A DNA stretch of 64,000 nucleotides from Athripsodes cinereus (Eukaryota > Arthropoda > Insecta > Trichoptera > Leptoceridae): assembly GCA_947579605.1 (NCBI GenBank), contig OX388317.1, positions 13,225,384 through 13,289,383 of the forward strand, given 5' to 3'. Position numbers and translations under genes: made by a program. Position 1 is the first letter of the stretch, and each line of letters opens with the position of its first letter. Positions 25,109-37,285 of the stretch are shown piece by piece. The notes under the pieces were generated by a model that saw only the letters and a program-made list of their open reading frames with translations, was not told where the DNA came from and searched no databases.

Positions 25109-25511
25109 CTGTAATGTCTAGTAACAGAGACGACAACGCAACATCACCTACCCACAACACAGCGGGTGAAAGTGACAGCAAAACTACAGAATACGGGTGC
25201 CGTTGATTAATATTTTGAACGAATATGAATCTAAATGTACTTGTACGTGGCATCATCAAAGACATTAACATTCAGGAGTAAAAGTAAAACAGAAATAAAC
25301 CTCTTTCAAATAGAGCTTCCCACACCCTTGAGATAAATATTCCACTGAAGAAATCGTTCGTCATCATAATCATCACCTATCTATCACAGGGTTTCAGAAA
25401 TAAGTACCTAGCTAGTATGAAAGTACACAAATAGTTAAAATCTCTCAAATTGATGCAATTGCCTACTTCGTATTTTATGACATTAAATTTATAGCATGCT
25501 CAGATAAGATA

Positions 25512-27285
25512 CAGTACTGGAAAAATTATTATGGATTTTTTATATTTGACAATATTTTGGCATTTGGGCTTCATTTAAACAGAATTCGAATATTTATTTC
25601 TCAACAAAGTTTATTTATTTCAATTGGTTAAACAAAAATACATATTTTAATATTTAGTTTGATCACTTTTTGCAGAAATTAATGATTGGATACGGCGTGG
25701 CATACTCTCAATCAATTTTTTACACAAAGATTTAATTTTTTCGGACTGAAACCACACGTCTATTAAGCGTTCGATGAGCTGGGTTTTTGTTGTTACAGGA
25801 ACCTGGTGTATTTAATTTTTTAGTGAATCCCATAAATTTTCTATAGCGTTCATATCTGGTGAGTTTCCTGCCCATGGAAGAACCTGGATTGCATTTTGGC
25901 GGAACCATGTCATGACTTTTTTTGATTTATGACATGGTGCCGAGTCCTGCTGGAAAATACAGGAGTCTGATCCAAACCACTCTCTAATTTGAGGCACAAG
26001 TCGAGTCTCTAGCACCTGTATATACTTATCCTGGTTCATCATGCCATCCACAATATGTAATCGGATAGTTCCATAAATGGAAAACGTCCCCATACCATAA
26101 TTTTTTGAGGAAATTTAACCGTTTTCTTCAAACAATCTGGCAAAAACTCTTCTCCAGGTCGACGACGTACAGTTTGGATCCTGTCATCCAAAATTCCGAT
26201 TGTGGACTCATCAGAAAACACAACCTGAAACGAAATTTACTAAAAATAATATAGAGGTTTAGTATCAGTTGAAACTTATGATTTGATGTTTTTGTTTCAA
26301 GTACGTTGAATTACAATGTTACACTGTGTTATTATTATCATGCAGATTCATAAAATGAGTAAAAGTAAAAGGTGATTACGACTGATTTTCCTTCAGACAT
26401 GTATAGTGTATAAGAAACAACAAATTTTCCTTTTGCCAATCATCAATAGTCCAAGATTTGTGCTGTTTTGCCCGCGCGTACCTTGCACTCTTCATATTTT
26501 CTGTAAGTCGTGGCTTCTTCCTTGGACGGTATGCTCTCAAACCACACTCTAAAAGTCGGTTATTAACAGTTCTTCTACTCATGGAGATTCCATCTTCACC
26601 CAGCAAGCTAGAAATCTTCAAGCACGTTGCTCTTCTATCCTTAAGAGCAATTTTTTGGATTTTTCTGTCAGTTCTAGGCGTAGTTATCTTTTTTCTCCCG
26701 CAGTTTCCAAGTCTTTGGGGGTTCACATCATTGACTTTTTCGATTTTATTTTTAATGACACCAACAACATGAGTTGATACATTTAATTTCCTAGCAATAT
26801 CAATTTGTTTAAGTGCCGAATTTTCTAGCAAAACTTTTATTTGTCCCATTTTTCGAGGACTTAAATCCTTGTTTTTACCCATATCTTGTTTTTATCGATA
26901 AGGGTTAAAAGTAATGCTTATTAATAATTGAAATTTAAAACAAAGTGGTTCAAACACTTGTCAACACTGAACCATGCAGAAAAGTTATCAAAAAATGTGA
27001 TTTTTAATGACAACAACTCGCCGAAACAGAACACAACACAATGACAAAAAATACAAAGTTATGACTCAACACAGAAAAATCAATGTTGCTTTCCATAAAA
27101 TAATATAAAATGTTGCGATTCATAAATAAAAATGTGCATCAGATGAAAAATATGATGCACAATAAATGCCCAGCTAAAATAATACCAAAGAAAGTACGAT
27201 TCAAGAGTTTAAATTGGAAAGTAAAGTAAAAATGTCACAGCAATTGCATTATTCTAAAAAATCCATAATAATTTTTCCAGTACTG
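25512..27285 (-). mobile_element. Tc1-like DNA transposon, 1774 bp
   Basis: Terminal inverted repeats at 25512-25543 and about 27254-27285 (outer bases CAGTACTGGAAAAATTATTA) are flanked by TA (25510-25511 and 27286-27287), the standard Tc1/mariner duplication. The element contains one minus-strand transposase gene broken by frameshifts and an extra 205-bp segment. It sits between the two SV2-like transporter genes. Confidence 0.93.
25647..26882 (-). pseudogene. Broken Tc1 transposase (DD34E)
   Basis: The ORF starts at 26882 with the helix-turn-helix DNA-binding region (QIDIARKLNVSTHVVG) and the basic region with the GRKK motif, and runs to DDWQK at 26430. The frame resumes at 26224 with VFSDES, the first catalytic Asp. 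After a frameshift near 26090 it continues with the second Asp in FQQDSAPCH and the Glu in NAIENLWD. A second frameshift near 25812 leads to the C-terminal tail ending at 25647. All three DDE residues survive, but at least two frameshifts and the 205-bp interruption (26225-26429) make it non-functional. In a cell the intact enzyme would cut and paste the element at TA sites. Confidence 0.88.
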
Positions 27286-27594
27286 TAGACTGTATTTATT
27301 TTATAAAACTCCATATCTATTTATAACAAATTAAAACTATGTAACTAACAAAACTCTGAAACATGTTTTTATTTCGTTATAAAACGCATGCAACACTATT
27401 TCATCATACAGCGATTACAACATTACTTAACTCTTAGAATATATTTTTTGATCACAATAGCATTATGTCGACATGTCATAATAATATGTAACATGTAAGT
27501 ACATAATACAGTAATCAGTGGGAGATGAAAACATTATTGGGAGATATTACCTGAGACATGTACCTATGTATCTACTAATATTAATAATAAAGCT

Positions 27595-27860
27595 CTCTCT
27601 CTTCAGTCATTCTCCGAATTTTGGGGATCGTGATTTCTGGATAGTCTCTCTGGTATAACCCTGCGCCATCCTCTATTGTCCTCAGCCAGGTAAATTGAAG
27701 GAGTTACAGCTTTTTTGATCTGATCGGTCTAACGCGTTGTTATTTTGCCTCTGGGTCTTTGACCTGACGTAGTTCTTATCGTGATCAGGTTTTTGATACT
27801 CTCACCTGCTTTGCGTTCGATTTGTCCGAAGAACTGTAGGATTCTTTGGGAACAGATTTC
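27595..27860 (-). pseudogene. Non-LTR retrotransposon ORF tail (minus strand)
   Basis: The minus strand reads LQFFGQIERKAGESIKNLIT, RPRGKITTR, a stop, then TDQIKKAVTPSIYLAEDN and WRRVIPE, the C-terminal part of a reverse transcriptase ORF of the GHIER type with the GRP-like motif. It is interrupted and truncated. Confidence 0.7.
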
Positions 27861-28065
27861 GGAGAGCGTTTGTGTGATGCTAGGTCCGTCCAAAATGGAG
27901 ATATTTGTTTAAGTAACACCAATAGCCTTCTCAAAGAAATTAGATCTACAATGTCTATCATATTCACGTATATAGCTCTTCTTATAAAGATTAACATTAA
28001 TATTTAAATACATCATCGCGGATGTGTCAAAACGTCCTGAGTTGACACATTGTTATATCAGCGTT

Positions 28066-28285
28066 CTGTGGAATCCCCGGTAAAGAATAAATATCCCACT
28101 CTTTCCTGTAAATTTTTGCGTGTTCAACGAAAGACAGGTATTTCTTAAATATTTAGTGAAAGATATTTAAGTTTTTTAATTAGGCGATGAGATATGCCAT
28201 CCATTCTGAACGCCTTAACCTTTATTGGCACGAAGAGGACAATTCGTTTGTCTGCTGGCTATCCCACTAGTGGTGATGGTATAAA
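28066..28285 (+). repeat. Interspersed repeat R, plus-strand copy
   Basis: Shares with the minus-strand copies TATCCCACTCTTTCCTGTAA, GCGATGAGATATGCCATCC, GGCACGAAGAGGACA and the end CCACTAGTGGTGATGGTAT. The conserved reading frame is disrupted here. Confidence 0.65.
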
Positions 28286-28437
28286 TGAATGAATGGTTAG
28301 TTTATTAATGTTACCTATAATTTATGCATTACTGTATCATTAATAGATTATGGGACATTGGATATTGGCTGTGTATTTGATTGGGCTTTGTAACTCATAC
28401 TGGATGGGTGATTTTGTTTATTTGTTTTGTTTTGATT

Positions 28438-28800
28438 TCTGGTATTTTGGGATTTTAGATTTTATATTTTTAGATTTACTTTGACTTTTTTCAGACAATT
28501 TTAACTTTACTTTCTATCTAAAGACTAATGTGACTGAAGGACTGATTTCTAGTATTTTAGGATTTTTTGCTTTTATATTTATGTTTTTGTATTGTTTTAA
28601 GTATTGTATTATCGTTGTTTTTAAATTTACTTTGACTTTTTTAGAGAATTTTAACTTTTACTTTTTTTTCCTCAAGACTGAGACATTTCTGGTAAGAGTG
28701 GAATCTTCGCTGGTCTACATGTTAAATGTATTAATTGTCAACATATTGTGTAACGACTGTTTGATTCTAAATATTGTAAAAATAAATAAATAAATAAATA
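28438..28800 (+). repeat. Imperfect T-rich tandem duplication with (AAAT)n tail
   Basis: Two blocks, 28438-28533 and about 28548-28683, share TCTGGTATTTTGGGATTTT-like and TTTACTTTGACTTTTTT sequences in the same order. The region ends in (AAAT)n at 28780-28800, which looks like a non-LTR 3' end. Confidence 0.45.
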
Positions 28801-30256
28801 GATGCATAGTTCTAACCAATCATTCATTATATTATAAACTATCACATTATACGAAAATGAATTAGTACATCATGCATGTATGCATTGTTGTATTATACTT
28901 CTTATAATATGTAGTCCTTATTCTTAAGAAATTCTGGATAATTTTTGTATTTAGATACTAATATCATTATTGTATGAGGTGATATTCATCTTATCATATC
29001 TCTGGTTCCTCTCTTATCAGTCATCGTAGTTGTGTGAATGTATGTAGGTAGGTATTTGAAAATATGAACATTGATATGGTATAGTTATAATATAGATGCT
29101 GCGCCATGATCTTGTGTAAAAATATTTGATTACGCTCAACATGACATATTAGTATGATGAAATAATAACGCTTTTATTATTTTCAACGTAAATGAGTCAA
29201 TCAAAACCAATTGTGTATCTAATGAAAAATAAACATCTTTCTGAAGAGAAATACTTTCAGTAAATACACGGGGTGACCATGCGGAAATTTTAATCGATAA
29301 AATCCATTAATATTGATTTTTGTGTGTAACATTCTATTCAAGAACTGTCTTAGGTTTTTGTAAAAATAAAATTGTAATGGTTTTCTACACCTTGTCCACA
29401 TTCCTTGTAACATAAATCATCTTAATAATTTCTATCCAGTCTTGTTTAAAATAAATATCATGATTTGTCCGAGACTTTCTTTACAAGTTTGAGGAGTAAT
29501 GGATAAGGTGATAATCTTACATAAATAAATCAAAAAAATTATTTAGACACAAACGCAACTTAAATTTAGACGTTAGAATAAGATTTATGCTTATTTAAAA
29601 ATCATATACGCTTTCTTATTATCAGAAGAGTATCTATAAGAACATACCCTACGGATTACCTATAAATACTTTGTAAAAGTTAATGGTCACTCCATATTAT
29701 TAACACCATACTCCAAATTGTTATGAGAACATTCCTCTTCTTATATTACTCATTGTTTGATACAAGGTGTATTATTATTTTTATTTAAAATGAAATGGAG
29801 ACATAACACAACATTAATTACATTGCTAATGTTTAATTTATTAAAACACCTCTGATGCTGATGTCTCAAATGAAATATTTGCACAAACTGGTACCTGACT
29901 GTTTACACTGGAGTTATATGATGTTTGCTACAGATACTAACTTATATAAAATAAAGATATAATAAGTTAAGCATTATATAAAGGTATATTTCTCACAGCT
30001 TCTTCATTTGAACGGTTTGTTTGTTTATGATGAGGTCTCAGCTCTCATGTCATAACAACACTTTACATTGTTTAAATTTCGCTAGCTTAACTAAATACAA
30101 TAATTTAATGAAATCTTTCAACCGTTTTTCTATTAAGCCTAATCCTTCCTTTGACAAAGGATTAGGAGTTTCAATAACGTGTTAAAGACGTAAAAAAGTT
30201 GTGTAATTTAGTTAGGATTTTCATATTTAATATTAATTTGAGGAAGTTTAAACAAG

Positions 30257-33200
30257 ATGGTGGAAATCATTACAACTCCGTCTGAGAATGTAAGAAAGGC
30301 GTCCAAATGTATCGAAGAAACTTTATGTGAAGTGAAGATAGAAAATAACAAGGATATTAAAAAAGACCAGAACATTGAGGACAAAGGTAAGTCAAGTCAG
30401 CTGTTTTATATCATTTTTTTATTTTTCTGCTCCACTAATCCACGGTGACCATTCACTCTTGTGATGTGTGATAGTGAAGTGATATATTTAATTAAATTTA
30501 CAAGTTATATTTTTTATTTGTGCATTTCAGGTAATATCAAGAAGACGGATGGAGCGAGTGATTTTGAGGAAGCAATAAGCGCTACGGGTTTTGGCAAATT
30601 CAACATGCTCATAGTCCTCTGTGCCCTTCCTGCTTTCTGTACAAATGTTTACGTAACATCTTCCGTGTCTTACATAATGAGCAGTGCTGAATGTGATCTT
30701 GAGCTGACAATGGCTGATATGGGAAGACTCAATATTTTTACTTACGCTGGTTAGTTTACTAACATATCTTCAGTTTAGTGTTTATGTTTTCTCAAGTATT
30801 TTTTAATTTTATTAATGGTGTTAATTGTTTGCTGCGTGCTATCGCCACCCTTTGTTTGCTGAATTTCAATTTGCCTAGTCTAGTCTTTGTCAAAAAGTAT
30901 TTTTTTTTTACAATTTTAAAATCAATCACATTACAATTGACTTAATTATTACTACTTATTAAATTTATATTTCAGGTATGTTTTGTTCGGCTTTGGCATG
31001 GGGTTTTATATCTGATACTCTAGGAAGAAAACAAGTAATGGTCGTAGGCTTTCTAACACTTTCAGTAATAGAATTGATAGCATCTCAAAGTAATACATAT
31101 TTTATGCTTTCAATGGCCAAGTTCTGTGGTGGTTTCGTGTAAGATACTCTTTCTTACTACTGGTTTATTGTGCTCATAAAACTATATTAGTGTTCACATA
31201 TTTATATTAGAAGTAAAATCATTTTTGTATTTTTAGATTCAACGGACCTTTTGCTATTTTTATGTCCTACATATCAGAGACACATACAGCGTCTATAAGG
31301 GCTACTGTGATAGTTTATATTGGAATGTATTATCCTTTTGCCAATATGAATTTACCCCTTCTAGCTTGGGCTGTTATTCCTAGAGATCTTCATTTTTCGT
31401 TGTTTGGTGGTGCTTATGGTGAGCTCAACATAAATTTTAAATTTTCGTACTGCTTCATTAATAAACTATATATTTTGATGCTATGTATTTAATAATAAAA
31501 ATATATTTTTAGAATTACATTCGTGGCAGATATTCCTGGCTATGTTCAGCATTCCTCCATTGGTAGCAGGTTTATTAATTATGTTACTACCGGAAAGCCC
31601 CAAATTTCTTATGTCACGTGGTAGAAACGAAGAAGCACTCGAGATATTTCAAAAAATGTACTCCATGAACACGGGAAGGCCAAAGACTGATTATCCCGTA
31701 AGCTGACTGATTCAGTTTGAAAATTAGAAGATTTTTCGTTTTATTCGACAGCCAGCAGTTTTATTTATTAGTTATCACGCTAATCGTCGAAGTCCTTTTT
31801 TATAGATTAAGAAGTTAATGGAAGAAAGAGGTAATTCGACGCAAGCACCCAGAGGGTGGGAAGCAGTCAAAGGAGGATTTAAACAATTGAAGCCTCTCTT
31901 CTTTCCTCCACATTTGAAAAATCTCGTTCTCGCATGCTACATTATGGCATCTTCTATGTATGGGTAAGAAATATTCGTTTTCATCAGTTACCTTTTGAAC
32001 ACATTATCTTAAACAATTCATATCAACAATACTTATTCTTGAATCTAATAAGATATCTACTATATAGTCTGTCAATGAAAATTTTGAAAATGTGAAATTT
32101 ATTGAAAATTTTATACTTATTTGTTTTTTTCCATTATTTTTATCTTTAAATCGTGTGGCTGATCGTTTTTTCCAATTACTATCTTAAAATTATCTTCTGA
32201 ATTCTTCACCACATTTGGTCTTTGTAACTATATTTTTATTTTAAGAGTTAAAGTATAAATGTAAATAATTCACTCGATGTCTGGTACCTTGCTTCACGAA
32301 AAGAACAAGAGGAAGTTATAATTTGAGTAACATATTTTGCATATTCACAGGAGTACTGTTGTTTTGATGGACAAAAGTTTGAAAATAAATTTTAAAAATT
32401 TGATTGTTTTCAGGGGAAATACTTTGCGTCTCTGGTTCCCGCAGATCTCTACCATTGTTGAAGATTACTACTCTAAAAATACTGAGACCTCATCGTTCTG
32501 TCATATTCTGGACTCGTATGTTGCAGAAAAAGTGAGTGATGAAAAAATGGAAGACGTATTTAGTGAATGCGTTAAGGTAGGAGCAAAAAATCTACTAGAT
32601 AATCACTAATATGAAATCATACTCTGTCATTTGGCACTAAAATTATTCAACCATGATATGTTGTTTTTTTCTGTGATGAGGTATTTAAATCTGTTTATTG
32701 TATTTGTAGATCGATTCCGGTCCAGAAACATATACCTACAGTATCATTATAGGTGCTGCTGGATTCATAGCATATATCTGCGTTGGGTGTGTGGTCAATG
32801 CTATTGGAAAGAAGCAATTGTCAGCGATCGGCACAATATGTTGCGGTTTCTGTGTGGCAGCTCTTTATTGGTCTTCAACATTCCCTGAAATAGTTGCACT
32901 ATTCTCAATTTTCCTGTCTATTAACAGTGTTGTGGGTACTCTATTGTCCAGTATAGCGGTCGATCTATTTCCCACATCTATGAGGTTTGTATTATATAAT
33001 ACAATCATTATTTCAAATTTCAGATATCACTTCACATACACATGGTCTAATTAACTTTTAATTTAAAAATTTAATATCTATTAACATCTGAATTTCAGAG
33101 CTATGGCTGTCGCCGTGTTTCTAATGAGTGGTCGTCTAGGAACTGTGTTAGGGGGAGTCACATTCCCTTTCCTTCTTCAACAAGGGTGCATAGCACCATT

Positions 33201-33739
33201 CCTGGCTATCGGAATTGTTTTTACCGGTAAATATTTTTGATTTCAATAATACTTAAAGCAGTACTCACAAGCTGTAATAATACATATTTAGACTTATGTT
33301 TAAAGTTAATCCGATGAAATGGAAAACTTTATTCATAAAACTGTTTGTCATATGATAAACCTAATCAATATTAATATATTTTTTTATTAATATGAATACT
33401 ACAATGTCCTGTATATTTGTTGGTCAACATTGCTGTTATTCGATTATAAGGAATCGTTTATGTCGGGTATAAAGTCAAAACAACGCTCATCTCTGTGAGA
33501 GAGATGTAACTTATTCTTAGTATGACAGTTTTAGTCAGGCATAAAGTCAGAACAACGTTCATCTCTGATACTGTGCGGAATAGCAGATATTCCAAATTTT
33601 TGAGTATAGCTTATAACGTTCCTAATTAACTTTAAGTTTAAATAATCGTTAAATTCGAGTAATTTTATTTTCACTCTTTTCAGTGGCTGGATTGCTATGT
33701 TTTATTCTTCCTAATACTACAATGAAGAAGATGGAATAA
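30257..33739 (+). CDS. SV2-like major facilitator transporter, gene 2 (10 exons, 552 aa)
   Basis: Exons: 30257-30386, 30531-30749, 30976-31138, 31237-31418, 31513-31697, 31806-31963, 32414-32576, 32710-32984, 33099-33226, 33684-33739. All have GT/AG borders and consistent phases, ending in TAA. The N-terminal 50 residues are hydrophilic and cytoplasmic. The loop-2 signature GFISDTLGRK is at 126-135 and PESPKFLM at 258-265. LRLWFPQISTIVEDYY (about 349-364) starts the second half, and a Cys-containing luminal loop follows. The last helices end in a short tail KKME. The family is SV2-like MFS proteins of vesicle or plasma membranes, substrate unknown. Intron phases run parallel to those of the 11461-18595 gene, and the last two coding exons have the same lengths (128 and 56 bp), so the two are tandem duplicates, now well diverged. 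Introns here are much shorter. Confidence 0.92.
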
Positions 33740-35897
33740 CAATACTCATATAAAACACTTTATTCTTACGCATTTTTACTTTTGCAATGAGTTGATGAAA
33801 TTCAAACCAGACAAGTTTGGTTCAGCTGTTTGTTATTTCTACAATAGATGATATTACAAAAATATTAATGCTTGGAAAAATAAAGTTATTCTATTGTTTG
33901 TGGTTAATGATTTTGACACAAATATTGTTAAACTTGAATACTCCAACCCTCTTATTGATAAGCGTGGATTAAATTAGATAAAATATGAACTATTAATCAC
34001 ATGTAAAAAATATTGAGTTTATATTATGGGTAGCTGATTTGCTTGTCAGATTTCATCCACGTTTATATTTCCTGCTGAGACCGCCTTGGCCAAAAGTTGT
34101 TATGGTCTCAGTGCAGGGTGATGTTTTTATAATAATAATAAGTAAAACTGTCTCAATGATTTCATATATAATGTAGGTTAACAGACATTTCTATTTGGAA
34201 GTATTGATGGGGGTCCAAATCTATTTTTGTATATTTTTATTTATCTTTGATTTAAAATACTTAGGTACTTCGTTTATTTTTGAGATTCTGTATGTAGATA
34301 GACAATAAAAACGTATGTATATTTTTTTATGAAAAATTGCGCTGGTTCGCATAAATTTATTATATTTTTTATACGTGTATATGTTATTGTATATTCTAGG
34401 TAGGTACATAAGTACCGATTGAGGTCTTTATTGCTTTTATATTTTGTTTATTTATTTGTTTTATTGACTTAGTGACGATTATCTAAAGACAGTTTTGTAT
34501 ATTTAAAACATTAAGTTCGTCTTTTTTTAGTAGATAATTTTATTAAACAATTAATTCCACTTTTGGATTATCCCTTGAAAGAATTTTAATTCGGAAATAA
34601 ATAAGATTCAATAAAAATATAAAAACACATTTGTTTTCATTTTTTCATAACTTATGATAGCAATAATTTTTCATAAAATATTATTTTGATACAATAATCA
34701 CTTTTTATCTCAGTCATAAAATGATATTTAATACACTTCTAAACGTTCAATTAGGTGTGACATTAACTATTAATAATTCCAAATGTTACAAAATTACTCA
34801 ATATTAGATGGAATGCCTGAAAGATAATAAGAACTCCTAATGTTAATGTTAATTAAATATAAAAAGCTGGAAATCCTGACTGAAGTTACACCGTAAAATT
34901 TTCGACAAAGAATTGAACTATTTATTTCCTGTAAATTGTTGGACATTAATATCTTCATTTTACCACGAGATGTGTCACCCATCCTGAATGTCTCATTTAC
35001 TATAGGCATGTTACTGGCTATCCAACTTGAAGGAGATGTCGTGATAGTGCCTCCCTATAAATAGATAGATGAAATTCAAAAAAGTTGGTTTAGTTAATTT
35101 AGCAGGTAAAATTACTTGCATGATATTTATGCTAACCCACTATATGCATCCGTGATGTTTTCATAATATAATACTTTTACTTTAATCAAATGTGAATTAT
35201 AATACATACAAACTACATACATGTATGAGTAGGTTCGTATCTGAATGTGATTAGAAGCATTGTGATTGATAGAGGGATCAAATGTCACAATAATATTATT
35301 GGATAGGTTATAAATAAATAATATAAGAATTGAATCAGCTAATAATATGTAACATTGTATACGTGAAGGGACAGGATACTTTCGAAGCCATTAAATATAT
35401 TATTAATATAAAATAAAATACATGGTCGTTGAAAGACACGAGACAACTGAGAACATTGCCATAAATGGAGTGAGTATTGACCACGTAAGAGAATTCGTGG
35501 ATAGCAGAATAAATCATAATAGATTCTTTAAATCTGAAATCATAAGCAGGATGGACTAAGACAGAAATGCTTTTTAACAAAAAAACCTTATATATTGGAA
35601 CTCTTAAACTTTGATCGTTAGGAAAAACTTTGCGCTTGAAATTACCATCAAAGCTTTTTTATGGTGAATTCTGCTATGTAGTTAACAGACGTAGACCATC
35701 GGCAAGAGTGAATGCGGACTCACTCGCTTCAGACTAATGGATTGTAGCCCACTATATAAATACATATATAATATTCAAATATTATTAATATTCAAATATC
35801 CTTATCTCAGAATTGCGATAACATCCAACTATACCAGTAATATAGGTTTTTCAAAATAGGTGTATGTGGTATTTTTTTGTTGTATTTAATTATGATA
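33740..35897. other. Intergenic region after second transporter
   Basis: Transporter 3' UTR and AT-rich spacer. A weak relative of repeat R may occur at about 34930-35035 (CCACGAGATGTGTCACCCAT, then CCTGAATGTCTC). No gene is recognised. Confidence 0.35.
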
Positions 35898-36010
35898 ATA
35901 ATAATAAATAAAACTTTATTCAATCGATATACACACAAAATCAGAGACAATACATCACCAATATGGATACAATAATGTTGCAGCAGCCTCACTAGGTTGC
36001 CCTGTATCGG
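35898..36010. repeat. Interspersed repeat Y, copy 2
   Basis: Matches 12858-12968; the end GCAGCAGCCTCACTAGGTTG and following CCCTGTATCG is identical in both. It ends just before the SINE at 36126. Confidence 0.65.
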
Positions 36011-36125
36011 TCTAAGGTATTGGACTTCTGAATAGAGGATCTATGATTTGATATTTTTTACTGAGCTACCCCACTTTCACGACAAAAGAATATTTATTTA
36101 ACAATATACAGCTATAAGCCGTCAT

Positions 36126-36294
36126 GAGTTCGTCGGTAGCCTGGAGGTAGAGTCTCGGCCTCGTGAACAAGGGGTCCGTGGTTCGATACCAGGTGCTGGC
36201 AAACTCCCCTTTCACGACACAAGCTTTTAGTAGCTTACTGTGAAAGGTGTATGAGGTTGTATTTGGGTTTATAACAAAAACCCAGATATATCTT

Positions 36295-36331
<37 letters not shown>
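36126..36331 (+). mobile_element. tRNA-derived SINE, plus-strand copy
   Basis: The head carries a pol III A-box-like region (36137 onward) and a clear B box GGTTCGATACC (36180-36190). A tRNA-unrelated body follows (TTTCACGACACAAGCTTTTA and TTTGGGTTTATAACA), then a 30-base poly(A) tail at 36302-36331. Related copies are at 36444-36681, 39061-39153 and 62562-62737. It is a SINE and not a tRNA gene, since it cannot form a full cloverleaf and has the body and tail. Confidence 0.88.
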
Positions 36332-36332
<1 letters not shown>

Positions 36333-36440
36333 CCATATTATGTAACATAACAGAATAAAATACAATAAATATTATGCATATGAAAAAGTAAATATCTTAC
36401 AACTTACAATAAAGCGCCTATAATTTAACCCAAGGAAATG

Positions 36441-36443
<3 letters not shown>

Positions 36444-36519
<76 letters not shown>

Positions 36520-36681
36520 TATATCTGGGTTTTAGTTATAAACCCAAATATAACCTTATACACCTTTCACAGTAAGCTAAAAGCTTGTGTCGTGAAAGGG
36601 GAGTTTGCCGGCACCTGGGATCGAACCCCGGACCCCTTGTTCACAAGGCCGAGACTCTACCTCCAGGCTACCGACGAACTC
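36444..36681 (-). mobile_element. tRNA-derived SINE, minus-strand copy with 70-bp poly(T)
   Basis: Reverse complement of the SINE at 36126-36331, with a good B box (GGTTCGATCCC on the minus strand). Its tail reads as about 70 consecutive T on the plus strand (36444-36513). The two copies face tail to tail, 112 bp apart. A long pure tail suggests a recent insertion. Confidence 0.88.
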
Positions 36682-37022
36682 TAGAGATAATCTAATATTG
36701 CTTGCTTTGTACTTACTAGAAAATGATTTGACTTCTTTATGTGATTTGTTTCATACTTGACGACTTTTAAACTAGGAATTAAAAAAAAAGTGAAAATGCA
36801 ATGAATCAAATCGTGCGGCAAAAATAATTTCATGACAATCAGTCTTCAATAACCATTGGCTGTTTCTTTTTATGACTTTGTGAAGTAGGATGTACAATAC
36901 ATCCGTATAAGGGTGAGGGAGACCAAGACGATTTTAATGTTAAGTAGTGAAAGAGCAAAAGTTTATTGCCGTATTTTTAATTTTGGAACATTTTTTCTGA
37001 GAAAATTAGTGCTGCATTACCA

Positions 37023-37285
37023 CACTGAGAAAAATACTAACGAAATTTCACAACGAATCATTGGTACGTACTATCAGATTAGGACCAGAGATCGTACAAA
37101 CGATTCATTAGTATGTACGAATCTATAATATTAACTCTTCGCAAACAAGTTGTTGGTAAATTTACCAATGATTTGATTGCGAAGAGTGAATATTATAGAT
37201 TTATACCAATGAATCGTTTGTACGATCTCTGATCCTAATCTGATAGTACCGTACCAATGATTCGTTTTGAGTATTTTTCTCAGTG
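37023..37285. mobile_element. MITE family A, copy 1 (263-bp near-palindrome)
   Basis: Ends CACTGAGAAAAAT and complement ATTTTTCTCAGTG; the whole length folds into two arms of about 120 bp around AAATTTACC. CA flanks both sides. It is noncoding. A second copy lies at 49709-49967. Confidence 0.82.

Larger units (their letters stand above)
18596..25509. other. Intergenic region between the transporter and the Tc1 element
   Basis: About 6.9 kb of AT-rich sequence after the transporter stop. It holds the transporter's probable polyadenylation signal (AATAAA at 18693), a decayed repeat Z (18905-18960) and the repeats listed separately. No host exon was recognised. Confidence 0.45.
27861..30256. 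other. Intergenic region before second transporter
   Basis: AT-rich. It holds a copy of repeat R and a duplicated T-rich repeat with an AAAT tail, both listed separately. A short hairpin (CCTAATCCTT with complement AAGGATTAGG) lies at about 30137-30168, 90 bp before the start codon of the second transporter; its meaning is unknown. No gene seen. Confidence 0.4.

Noticed and set aside
26458..26772. 104-residue plus-strand frame
   Set aside because: Antisense of the Tc1 transposase DNA-binding region.
36126..36200. tRNA gene candidate
   Set aside because: A and B boxes are present, but the cloverleaf is incomplete and the same body plus poly(A) tail recurs at three other sites; it is a SINE.
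36372..36563. 63-residue frame with a long poly-lysine run
   Set aside because: It is the translation of the 70-bp SINE poly(T) tail on the minus strand, not a gene.
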